Shown here piece by piece: positions 44,095 through 52,026 of a DNA stretch of 64,000 nt (position 1 is its first letter; every line of letters begins with the position of its first letter). The position numbers and the translations under genes are program-made. The DNA lies in the NCBI RefSeq assembly GCF_011045195.1, contig NZ_CP049199.1, positions 868,001-932,000 on the forward strand. The letters are read 5' to 3'. The stretch is from Caulobacter soli (GTDB taxonomy: Bacteria > Pseudomonadota > Alphaproteobacteria > Caulobacterales > Caulobacteraceae). A model generated the notes under the pieces. That model ran no database searches. It had not been told where the DNA came from and saw only the letters and a program-made list of their open reading frames with translations.

Positions 44095-44219
44095 GCGGAT
44101 CTCCAGCGTTTGACGGAGATTGCGGCGCTCGCCGACCGGCGCTAGGCGAGGTTGCGTGAGCGGCGCCGATACTGCGCCAACGGTGCGGCGCTGGGGCGAG
44201 AGGCGATTTCGGGGTGACG

Positions 44220-44981
44220 ATGCGGCCGGACCTTAGGGCGACCCTGAAGCGCGCGGCCGCCGACCTGGCGCTGCTGCTGGCGATCGGTCTGTTCATGGGC
44301 GCGGTCGGACCGTACGGCACCGGCCACCTGCCGCCTCGCCAGATCTATGTCTACTGGCTGGCGTGCATCGTCGGCGGCGGGCTGATCGGCGTGGCCATCG
44401 ACGAGACGATCGGGCGGCGCGCGCGGGGGTTCTGGCGACGGCTGCTGGTGACCACCGTGCTGATGACGCCGCCCGCCACCCTGCTGGTGCTGATGAGCGG
44501 CCATGTCGTGGCGGGCGGGGCGCTGATCCTGTCGCGCTACTGGCCGCTGCTGTGGCAGGTGTTCCTGATCTCCATTCCGGTCATGGCCATCCGCGCCCTG
44601 GTCTGGCGCCGGCCGCCGCCGGTGGTCGAGACCCGGGTCGTGGTGGCGCCGCCCTTGCCCGAGGCCGAGGCGGTCTTCCGTCGGCGATTGTCGGCCAAGC
44701 GGCGGGGCGCGCGGCTGATCGCGATCGAGGCCGACGATCACTATCTGCGGGTCCACACCGACGTCGGAGCCGAGATGATCACCCTGCGCCTGGCCGTGGC
44801 CCTGGACGAGCTGTCGGGCGCGCACGGCTTCCAGACCCACCGCTCGTGGTGGGTGGCGGCCGAGGCGATCGAGGGCGTGCGCTGGCGACGGGGTGGCGGC
44901 GAGCTGCGCCTGGCCGGCGGCCTGGTCGCCCCGGTCAGCCGGACCCACGCGCCGACGCTCAAGGCGGCCGGCTGGTTCTGA
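44220..44981 (+). CDS. Membrane-bound LytTR-family regulator
   Basis: The 253-residue protein has four membrane helices in its first 130 residues and a C-terminal LytTR DNA-binding domain (LIAIEADDHYLRVHTDVGAE, then LSGAHGFQTHRSWWVA). Membrane LytTR regulators usually control a neighbouring membrane gene; the DUF2306 gene across 125 bases is the obvious target. I chose the ATG at 44220; a GTG at 44214 would add two residues. Confidence 0.88.
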   Translation: MRPDLRATLKRAAADLALLLAIGLFMGAVGPYGTGHLPPRQIYVYWLACIVGGGLIGVAIDETIGRRARGFWRRLLVTTVLMTPPATLLVLMSGHVVAGGALILSRYWPLLWQVFLISIPVMAIRALVWRRPPPVVETRVVVAPPLPEAEAVFRRRLSAKRRGARLIAIEADDHYLRVHTDVGAEMITLRLAVALDELSGAHGFQTHRSWWVAAEAIEGVRWRRGGGELRLAGGLVAPVSRTHAPTLKAAGWF

Positions 44982-44982
44982 A

Positions 44983-45426
44983 CTAGGCGGGAAGGGCGGC
45001 GGGATCGGTGATGCCGAACAGCGCCCGCATCTGGTGGCGCTGATCCAGCAGGTCTTCCAGGGTGTACTTGTCGAGCACCGCGATGAAGGCTGCCGTGGCC
45101 TCGTTCAGCACGCGGGGCAGGGTGCAGGCCGGGGCGATCACGCACTGGCTGCAGTCGACCAGCTGGAAGCCTTCCTCGGTCTGGCGCACCACCTGGCCGA
45201 TGACGATCTGGTCGGCGGGGCGCGCCAGGGTGATGCCGCCGTTGCGGCCGCGCACGGTGCGCACGAAGCCGGCCCGGCCCAGGTCCTGCACCACCTTCAT
45301 CAGGTGGTTTTGCGAGATGTCGTAGAGGCCCGCGATCTCGCCGATCGAGGACAGGTCGCCGTCGTCGCGCGCCGCCAGGTGCAGCAGCACCCGCATGGCG
45401 TAGTCGGTGTAGCGCGTCAGGCGCAT
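44983..45426 (-). CDS. nsrR: NsrR-type Rrf2 nitric-oxide-sensing repressor
   Basis: The 147-residue protein has the Rrf2 winged helix (RYTDYAMRVLLHLAARDDGD, then ISQNHLMKVVQDLGRAGFV) and three cysteines, C92, C95 and C101 (C-x2-C-x5-C), which hold the NO-sensitive iron-sulfur cluster in NsrR. It is divergent from two globin genes that detoxify NO, and a matching operator lies between them, which supports the assignment. Confidence 0.9.
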   Translation of the reverse strand: MRLTRYTDYAMRVLLHLAARDDGDLSSIGEIAGLYDISQNHLMKVVQDLGRAGFVRTVRGRNGGITLARPADQIVIGQVVRQTEEGFQLVDCSQCVIAPACTLPRVLNEATAAFIAVLDKYTLEDLLDQRHQMRALFGITDPAALPA

Positions 45427-45523
45427 CGGAACTCCGGAACGCCGCCCCCTCCCTTCAAAAGCCGGGCTAAGGGCGATTACTTAAAACCAATATTTCCATT
45501 GCATGTTTCGCTTCGGGCTTATA

Positions 45524-45542
45524 GATGCATTTTTGACGCATC
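45524..45542. promoter_or_regulatory. NsrR operator
   Basis: GATGCAT-TTTTG-ACGCATC has two 7-base arms that pair in all but one position, with the 5-base spacing known for NsrR sites. It overlaps a likely -10 element (TATAGAT) and lies 15 bases before the start of the globin fusion gene. Confidence 0.75.
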
Positions 45543-45557
45543 AATTAGGCTCCCGTC

Positions 45558-46232
45558 ATGGACCCGAACCAAGCCGCCGAAATCGAAGCCGCCCTGCCGG
45601 CCCTGCTGGATCGCTTCTACGCTCGCGTCCGCGCCGACGCGGAGCTCGGTCCGGTGTTCAACGACGCCGTCGAGGACTGGGGTCACCACCTGGGGACCCT
45701 GGGCGATTTCTGGTCGTCGGTGATGCTGACCACCGGCCGCTACAAGGGCAATCCGATGGCTGTCCACCTCCAGCATGCCGACCGCATCCCTTCGGAGCTG
45801 TTCGGCCGCTGGCTGGCGATCTGGACGCGGACGACCAACGAGATGATGTCGCCGCCGGTCGCCGAGGCCATGCAGGCCAAGGCCGCGCGCATCGCCCAGA
45901 GCCTGGACGCGGCGTTGCATTTCCGCCTCCCCAAGGCCGCGCCGGTCGAGGCCGAAACGCCGACCTCCAAACCCTACCGCTCGACCCCGGTGTTCGACGA
46001 CCAGACCCTGCCCCAGGCCCTGCGCCAGGCGCACACCACCAAGGCGGGCGTCTGGGGCGTGATCCGCGTGCTGGAGGGCTGCGTCCGCTACCGGATCGAG
46101 GCCCACGACCACGACGTGATCCTGTCGCCGGGCACGCCGGGCCTGGTGCGACCGCAGGAACCTCACCACGTCGAGCCGGTCGGGCCGATGCGGATGCAGG
46201 TCGAGTTCTACGACCACCAGCCGGCGCTCTAG
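45558..46232 (+). CDS. Group III truncated haemoglobin fused to DUF1971
   Basis: The 224-residue protein has a group III truncated globin at about 1-125 (LLDRFYARVRADAELGPVFN, then FWSSVMLTTGRYKGNP and HLQH). It is joined to a DUF1971/TehB-like cupin domain at about 140-222 (ALRQAHTTKAGVWGVIRVLE, then LSPGTPGLVRPQEPHHVEP). The globin would bind NO or oxygen; the cupin may bind a metal or a toxic oxyanion. It is the first gene of the NsrR-controlled operon with hmp. Confidence 0.9.
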   Translation: MDPNQAAEIEAALPALLDRFYARVRADAELGPVFNDAVEDWGHHLGTLGDFWSSVMLTTGRYKGNPMAVHLQHADRIPSELFGRWLAIWTRTTNEMMSPPVAEAMQAKAARIAQSLDAALHFRLPKAAPVEAETPTSKPYRSTPVFDDQTLPQALRQAHTTKAGVWGVIRVLEGCVRYRIEAHDHDVILSPGTPGLVRPQEPHHVEPVGPMRMQVEFYDHQPAL

Positions 46233-46267
46233 CCGGCTCCAGACCCAACCTTCACGAGGAGACCACA

Positions 46268-47491
46268 ATGGCGACTGCGCTCAGCGCGGATACGATCGCG
46301 CACGTCAAGGCCACGGTTCCGGCCCTGGCCGCCCATGGCGAGGCGATCACCCTGGCGATGTACGCCCGGCTGTTCCAGGACGACCATATCAAGGCCCTGT
46401 TCAACCACGCCAACCAGACGACCGGCGCCCAGCCCAAGGCCCTGGCCGGCGCGATCCTGGCCTACGCCCAGAACATCGACAACCTGGGCGTGGTGCTGCC
46501 GGTGGTCGAGCGCATCGCCCACAAGCACGTCGGCTATCACATCCTGGCTGAGCACTATCCGTTCGTGGCCACGGCCCTGCTGGGCGCGATCAAGGACGTG
46601 CTGGGCGACGTCGCCACCGACGAGATCCTGGCCGCCTGGGGCGAGGCCTACTGGTTCCTGGCCGACATCCTGATCGCGCGGGAAGTCGAGATCCGGACGC
46701 GGATCGAGGCCATCGAAGGCGGATGGACCGGCTGGCGCGACTTCGTGGTCGCCGAGAAAATCCGCGAGAGCGCGGTGATCACCTCGTTCGTGCTGAGGCC
46801 CCAGGACGGCGGCGCGGTGATCCCGCACAAGCCGGGCCAGTACCTGACCTTCCGCTTCGACGCGGCCGACCTCGCCCAATCCTCACTTGGGGGCGAAAAG
46901 CGCAACTACTCGATCTCGGCCGGTCCGAACGACAAAACCTACCGGATCTCGGTCAAGCGCGAGGACCTGGGCGCGGCCTCGCGGTACCTGCACGACAAGA
47001 TCCGGGTGGGCGACGTGCTGCAGGCTACGCCCCCGGCCGGCGACTTCTTCCTGGCCGACCGGCCGGCCCGCCCGGTGGTGCTGCTCAGCGGCGGCGTCGG
47101 CCTGACCCCGATGGTCAGCATGGTCGAGCACATCGCCCAGGCCCATCCGGACCTGGAAGCCCATTTCGTGCACGGCGCGCTCAACAGCGGCGTTCACGCC
47201 CTGGACGGCCACGTCCGGTCGCTGGCCAAGGATCACGGGGGAGTCAGCGTCACCACCTTCTACAGCCACCCGCTGGAGGATGACCGGATCGGCGAGACCC
47301 ACGACGTCGACGGCTTCATCACCCTCGACTGGCTGGCCGCCAACACCCCGTTCCTCGAGGCCGACTTCTACCTGTGCGGCCCGATGCCGTTCCTGAAGGC
47401 CTTCGTCACGGGCTTGGCCGGCGCGGGCGTGCCGGCCGATCGCATCCACTACGAGGTGTTTGGCCCGACGGCCGAGGCGATCGCGGCTTAG
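46268..47491 (+). CDS. hmp: Flavohaemoprotein, nitric oxide dioxygenase
   Basis: The 407-residue enzyme turns NO and oxygen into nitrate. It has an N-terminal globin (ALFNHANQ, proximal histidine region IAHKHVGYHILAEHYPFV), a FAD domain with RNYSIS, and an NAD domain with LLSGGVGLTPM and YLCGPMPFLKAF. The ATG follows GAGGAGA, 35 bases after the globin-fusion gene. Both should be induced by NO through NsrR. Confidence 0.95.
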   Translation: MATALSADTIAHVKATVPALAAHGEAITLAMYARLFQDDHIKALFNHANQTTGAQPKALAGAILAYAQNIDNLGVVLPVVERIAHKHVGYHILAEHYPFVATALLGAIKDVLGDVATDEILAAWGEAYWFLADILIAREVEIRTRIEAIEGGWTGWRDFVVAEKIRESAVITSFVLRPQDGGAVIPHKPGQYLTFRFDAADLAQSSLGGEKRNYSISAGPNDKTYRISVKREDLGAASRYLHDKIRVGDVLQATPPAGDFFLADRPARPVVLLSGGVGLTPMVSMVEHIAQAHPDLEAHFVHGALNSGVHALDGHVRSLAKDHGGVSVTTFYSHPLEDDRIGETHDVDGFITLDWLAANTPFLEADFYLCGPMPFLKAFVTGLAGAGVPADRIHYEVFGPTAEAIAA

Positions 47492-47504
47492 GCGTCAAAA
47501 AGAT

Positions 47505-47523
47505 CCTCCCCCGCAGGGGGAGG
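47505..47523. terminator. Hairpin between convergent genes
   Basis: CCTCCCCC-GCA-GGGGGAGG forms an 8-bp stem between hmp and the convergent aminotransferase. The minus-strand reading is followed by a T-rich stretch. It is also half of a REP unit. Confidence 0.55.
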
Positions 47524-47525
47524 GC

Positions 47526-48686
47526 CTAGGCTTGCGCCGCGCGCGCCTTGGCCAGCCGCGCCACCGCCTCGTCCAGCGTGTCGTCGGCCTTGGCGAAACA
47601 GAGCCGCAGGATGTGGCGCACCGGGTCTTCGGCGTAGAACGCCGAGACCGGGATGCTGGCCACGCCGTGGTCGCGCACGGCGCGCAGGGCGAAGGTTCGG
47701 TCGTCCTCGTCGATCCCCGAGGCCTTCAGGTCGACATTGAGAAAATAGGTGCCGCCGCTATCGAGCACGACGAAGCCGGCCTCGCGCAGGCCCGCCGCCA
47801 ACCGGTCGCGCGAGCGCTGCAGGCCGGCGGGCATGGTCTGGAACCAGTCGCCGGGTTCTTGCAGGCCGAACGCCACTGCCTCCTGCAGGTTGGGCGGGGT
47901 CGTGAAGGTCAGGAACTGGTGGGCGCCGGCTAGGGCCTTGGTCAGGGCGGGGGCCGCGCACAGGAAGCCGACCTTCCAGCCGGTCATGCCGAACATCTTT
48001 CCGGCCGAGCCGATCTTCACGCAGCGCTCGCGCATGCCCGGATGGCCGATCAGCGGCCGGTGCTTGGCGCCGTCGAACACCACGGCCTCCCAGACCTCGT
48101 CGCAGACGGCGATGACGTCATGCTTCGCGCAAAACTCGGCCAGCAGGGCCAGGTCCTCGTCGGGCGTGACGACGCCGGCGGGATTGAGCGGGGTGTTCAG
48201 CACCACCATCCGCGTCCTGTCGCTGAACGCGGCTTCCAGCATCGCCCGGTCGAAGCGCCAGTGTGGCGGGGTCAGGCGCACCAGTTTGGGCACGCCGCCG
48301 GCCCGTTTCACCATCGGCAGATAGGCGTCGTACAGCGGCTGGAACAGCACCGCCTCGTCGCCGGGCGAGATCAGGCTGAGGAAGGCCGCCGCCAGGGCCT
48401 CGGTCGCGCCGGAGGTGACGACGATCTCGCTTTCCCAGTCCAGGTCCAGGCCTTGGGTGCGGCCGTAGTGGGCGGCGACGGCCTGGCGCAGGGCGGGCAG
48501 GCCGCGCATCGGCGGATACTGGTTCGTACCGCTGATCAGCGCCTCGCCGGCCTTCTGACGCAGCGCCATTGGCCCGGCGTCGTCGGGAAAGCCCTGGCCC
48601 AGATTGATCGCGCCCGTCTCGCGCGCAAGACCGCTCATCTCCTCGAAGATGGTGGTGGGCAGGTCGGCATAGACGGGGTGGACCAT
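47526..48686 (-). CDS. Class I/II PLP-dependent aminotransferase
   Basis: The 386-residue enzyme is of the kynurenine/methionine aminotransferase type. It shows INLGQGFPDDAGP near the start, NTPLNPAG, CDEVWEAVVFDG, the PLP lysine in SAGKMFGMTGWKVGF and the arginine in HILRLCFAK. It moves an amino group between an amino acid and a 2-oxo acid in the cytoplasm; the exact substrate is open. I chose the ATG at 48686, preceded by GAGGAGA. Confidence 0.92.
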   Translation of the reverse strand: MVHPVYADLPTTIFEEMSGLARETGAINLGQGFPDDAGPMALRQKAGEALISGTNQYPPMRGLPALRQAVAAHYGRTQGLDLDWESEIVVTSGATEALAAAFLSLISPGDEAVLFQPLYDAYLPMVKRAGGVPKLVRLTPPHWRFDRAMLEAAFSDRTRMVVLNTPLNPAGVVTPDEDLALLAEFCAKHDVIAVCDEVWEAVVFDGAKHRPLIGHPGMRERCVKIGSAGKMFGMTGWKVGFLCAAPALTKALAGAHQFLTFTTPPNLQEAVAFGLQEPGDWFQTMPAGLQRSRDRLAAGLREAGFVVLDSGGTYFLNVDLKASGIDEDDRTFALRAVRDHGVASIPVSAFYAEDPVRHILRLCFAKADDTLDEAVARLAKARAAQA

Positions 48687-48817
48687 GGCGGGCGTCTCCT
48701 CGAACGCTTGCCTAGCATAGGTCGCACGGTGTTGGGTTTGTTCAAGTCCGAGCCCGTCGCCTGTCCTAGGGTGACGGTCTCGCGGAACCAATCCCTCACG
48801 GTGGAGCTTCAGTTGAA

Positions 48818-50428
48818 GTGACCGACAGCGCCGTCCCCGCCCCGCCGCCTTCGCCACCGTGGACGTGGTCGCATGGGCTTTCGTACGGCGTGGTGTCGCT
48901 GCTGCTGGGCCTGACCCAGGGCCTGGGCGCCAACCTGATCAACAACAACCTGCCCTGGATCCAGGGTTCGCTGGGCGCCTTCACCAACGAGTCGGCCTGG
49001 CTGTCGATCGCCTACACCGCCGCCAACGCCACCATCGGCCTGCTGGCCGTGAAGTTCCGCTTTCAGTACGGGCTGCGGCTGTTCGCCGACATTGGCCTCG
49101 GCCTGTTCATCGTGGTCGGCCTGGCGCACCTGCTGAGCAACGACCTGCGCTCGGCCATCGCCGTGCGGGCGGCGGCGGGCATGGCGGCCTCGGCCCTGTC
49201 GACCCTGACCCTGCTCTACATGGTCGAGGCCGCGCCGCCCGAGAAGCGGATCGTCGGCCTGGCCCTGGGCGTGGGCTGGGCGCAGCTGGCCCTGCCGTTG
49301 TCGCGGCTGGTCTCCTCCGACCTGCTCGACACCGGCCAATGGCACGGCCTCTATCTGGCCGAGATCGGGCTGAGCATCGTGTGCCTGTCGGCCGTGAACC
49401 TGCTGCGCCTGCCGCCGATCCCGCGCGTGCAGATGTTCGAGTGGCGCGACTTCCTCACCTTCGCCCTGTTCGCGCCCGGCATCGCCCTGCTGTGCGTGGT
49501 GCTAGGGCAGGGGCGTTATGTCTGGTGGTTCGACACCGCCTGGATCGGCTGGTGCCTGGCCGTCGCCATCGTGCTGCTGGTCGCCACGGCCCTGGTCGAG
49601 CTGCATCGCCGCAAGCCGCTGATCCACCTGCGCTGGCTGACCAGCGCCGACCTGCTGCGGCTGCTGGTGATCATCCTGCTGTTCCGTATCGTGCTGTCCG
49701 AGCAGGGCGTGGGGGCGTTCGGTCTGCTCCAGACCCTGGGCATGAACAACGACCAGATGGCCGGGCTGTCGTGGGTGATGTTCTTCGCCACCCTGGCCGG
49801 CATGGTCATCGTGGCCTTCACGATCAATCCCGAGCACGTCAGCACCCCGGCCCTGATCGCCTTGCTGATGGTCGCCGTCGCGGCCGTACTGGACAGCCAG
49901 TCGACCAGCCTGACCCGGCCCGAGCAGATGTATCTCAGCCAGGGCATGATGGCCTTCGCCGGGGCGCTGTTCCTGCCCGCCGCCCTGCTGGCGGGCTTCC
50001 CGCGCGCCATCAAGATGGGCCAGGAATATATCGTCAGCTTCATCGTGCTGTTCTCGACGGGGCAGGTGGTCGGGGCCCTGGGCGGTTCGGCGTTCCTGGG
50101 CACGCTGATGACGGTGCGCGAGCGGGTGCATTCCGACCACATCGTCAGCCGGCTGAGCCTGACCGATCCCCAGGTCGCCCTGAGGGTGAAGCAACTGACG
50201 GGCTCCTACGCCGGCGTGCTGACCGACCCCAGCTTGCGATCGGGCGAGGGCGCGGCCCTGCTGGCCCAGCAGGCGACGCGCGAGGCCACGGTGCTGGCCT
50301 ATGACGACGTGTTCGCCACGGTGGCGGTGATGGCCGTGCTGGTGTTCTTCTACCTGTTGTTCCTGCGCATCCGGTCCGACCTGCGCCAGCGGCGCGCGGC
50401 CCGGCTGACGCCCATTGAGGCCGCCTGA
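48818..50428 (+). CDS. MFS efflux transporter, EmrB-like
   Basis: The 536-residue membrane protein has about 14 helices and resembles drug exporters of the DHA2/EmrB type, with INNNLPWIQGSLGAF in the first helix region. The GTG start follows GGTGGAG. Its stop shares a base with the start of a membrane fusion protein gene, so the two form an operon and probably one export complex with an outer membrane channel encoded elsewhere. No regulator is adjacent. The substrate is unknown. Confidence 0.9.
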   Translation: MTDSAVPAPPPSPPWTWSHGLSYGVVSLLLGLTQGLGANLINNNLPWIQGSLGAFTNESAWLSIAYTAANATIGLLAVKFRFQYGLRLFADIGLGLFIVVGLAHLLSNDLRSAIAVRAAAGMAASALSTLTLLYMVEAAPPEKRIVGLALGVGWAQLALPLSRLVSSDLLDTGQWHGLYLAEIGLSIVCLSAVNLLRLPPIPRVQMFEWRDFLTFALFAPGIALLCVVLGQGRYVWWFDTAWIGWCLAVAIVLLVATALVELHRRKPLIHLRWLTSADLLRLLVIILLFRIVLSEQGVGAFGLLQTLGMNNDQMAGLSWVMFFATLAGMVIVAFTINPEHVSTPALIALLMVAVAAVLDSQSTSLTRPEQMYLSQGMMAFAGALFLPAALLAGFPRAIKMGQEYIVSFIVLFSTGQVVGALGGSAFLGTLMTVRERVHSDHIVSRLSLTDPQVALRVKQLTGSYAGVLTDPSLRSGEGAALLAQQATREATVLAYDDVFATVAVMAVLVFFYLLFLRIRSDLRQRRAARLTPIEAA

Positions 50429-51504
50429 TGTCCGATCCCCAAGCCGCGACCCCGATCGCCCCGCCGCCGCCCAAGCGCCTGTGGTCGCGCGCGGCCGTTC
50501 CGGTGGTCATCGCCGGGATCGGCGGGGTGCTGCTGGTGCTCTACGCCTGGAAGCTGCCGCCGTTCACCGGCACGGTGCAGAGCACCGAGAACGCCTATGT
50601 GCGCGGCTATGTCACCCTGCTGGCGCCCAAGGTCGACGGCTATGTGACGGCGGTGGCGGTCAAGGACTTCCAGGCGGTGAAAGCGGGGCAGGTGCTGGTC
50701 CAGATCGACGACCGCATCTATCGCCAGAAGCTGGCTCAGGCGCAGGCGTCCGTGCAGTCGGCCCAGGCGGCTCTGGACGCCAACCTCCAGGCCCAGACCT
50801 CGAACGACGCCCAGATCCGGCTGGCCCAGGCCCAGTCCGAGAGCGGCCGCGCGGCCCTGGCCAAGGCCCAGGTCGACATCAAGCGGGCCGAGCCGCTGCT
50901 GGCCCAGGGTTGGCTGGCGCCCAGCCAGCGCGACGTTCTGCAGGTGGCCCAGCGCCAGGCCGCCGCGGGCGTCGCCCAGACCGAGGCCAATATCGACATC
51001 GCCCGCCAGGCCCTGGCCACGACCAAGGTCAATCGCGAGGGGCTGGAGGCGACCCTGGCCAATGCGCGGGCCAATGTCGAACTGGCCCGCATCGACCTGG
51101 CCAACACCACCATCCGCGCGCCCGAGGACGGGGCGGTGGGCGAGGTGGGCGTCAAGCTTGGCCAATATGTCGCCGTCGGCACCCAGCTGATGGGCGTGGT
51201 GCCCCGCCAGACCTGGGTGACCGCCAACTTCAAGGAGACCCAGACCGCCCATATCCGGGTCGGCCAGCCGGCGGTGGTCCAGGTCGACGCCCTGGGCGGG
51301 CTGAAGCTGCGCGGCCATGTCGAGCGAATGGGGCCGGCCACCGGCTCGGAGTTCGCGGTGATCAAGCCCGACAACGCCACGGGCAACTTCACCAAGGTGG
51401 TCCAGCGCCTGCCGACCCGCATCGTGCTCGACCCCGGTCAGGACGGCGTGGCCCGTCTGAGGCCGGGCATGAGCGTGGTGGCGCGGGTGGAGACGCGGGA
51501 CTGA
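50428..51504 (+). CDS. HlyD/EmrA family membrane fusion protein
   Basis: The 358-residue periplasmic adaptor has one N-terminal membrane helix (AAVPVVIAGIGGVLLVLYAW), a biotinyl-lipoyl-like domain (VTLLAPKVDGYVTAVAV), a long coiled coil at about 100-210 and a second lipoyl half (IRAPEDGAVGEVGVKLGQYV). It links the MFS pump encoded just upstream to an outer membrane channel. Confidence 0.92.
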   Translation: MSDPQAATPIAPPPPKRLWSRAAVPVVIAGIGGVLLVLYAWKLPPFTGTVQSTENAYVRGYVTLLAPKVDGYVTAVAVKDFQAVKAGQVLVQIDDRIYRQKLAQAQASVQSAQAALDANLQAQTSNDAQIRLAQAQSESGRAALAKAQVDIKRAEPLLAQGWLAPSQRDVLQVAQRQAAAGVAQTEANIDIARQALATTKVNREGLEATLANARANVELARIDLANTTIRAPEDGAVGEVGVKLGQYVAVGTQLMGVVPRQTWVTANFKETQTAHIRVGQPAVVQVDALGGLKLRGHVERMGPATGSEFAVIKPDNATGNFTKVVQRLPTRIVLDPGQDGVARLRPGMSVVARVETRD

Positions 51505-51581
51505 TCTCGTCGGCTTCTCCGCAACCATTCGCCCCGTTCGAGCATTTCCCCAGCAACCTTGGCTGTCAGGAACTTCGAGAC

Positions 51582-51839
51582 ATGAACGGTGTGGGCTTCA
51601 TCGGCGCGATCATCATCGGCATCTTCGCCGGCTGGATCGCCGAGCAGATCATGGGCCGCAATCACGGCCTGATCACCAACCTGATCGTCGGCCTGGTCGG
51701 CGCGCTGATCGGCGCGTTCCTGGCCAGCATGTTCAACATCCACTTCTTCGGCTGGATCGGCAGCCTGCTGGTGTCGACGGTGGGGGCGGTCGTCCTGCTG
51801 TGGATTTTGGGGCTGTTCAGCGGGCCGCGACGGATCTGA
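51582..51839 (+). CDS. GlsB/YeaQ/YmgE-family small membrane protein
   Basis: The 85-residue protein has three hydrophobic helices and the family motif GWIAEQIMGRNHGLITNLIV. Members are small stress-linked inner-membrane proteins of unclear function. It follows the efflux operon after 77 bases. Confidence 0.88.
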   Translation: MNGVGFIGAIIIGIFAGWIAEQIMGRNHGLITNLIVGLVGALIGAFLASMFNIHFFGWIGSLLVSTVGAVVLLWILGLFSGPRRI

Positions 51840-51858
51840 GCTGGAGACGATCGCTGAT

Positions 51859-52023
51859 CCTTCTCCCCTTGCGGGAGAAGGTGGCGGCGTAGCCGCCGGA
51901 TGAGGGGCCTCTCAGATATTTAAAACCGCGATCCGCCGAAGGGCTGGTCGCGGCTTTTGCGATCTTCAACCCCTCACCCGACCTCGCTTCGCGAGGCCAC
52001 CCTCTCCCGCAAGGGGAGAGGGG
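51859..52023. repeat. Inverted REP pair
   Basis: A unit at 51859-51908 with hairpins CCTTCTCCCCTTGCGGGAGAAGG and GGCGGCGTAGCCGCC faces a unit at 51970-52023 in the opposite orientation, 61 bases apart. It lies between the convergent glsB-like and GGDEF-EAL genes. Confidence 0.75.
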
Positions 52024-52026
52024 AAG

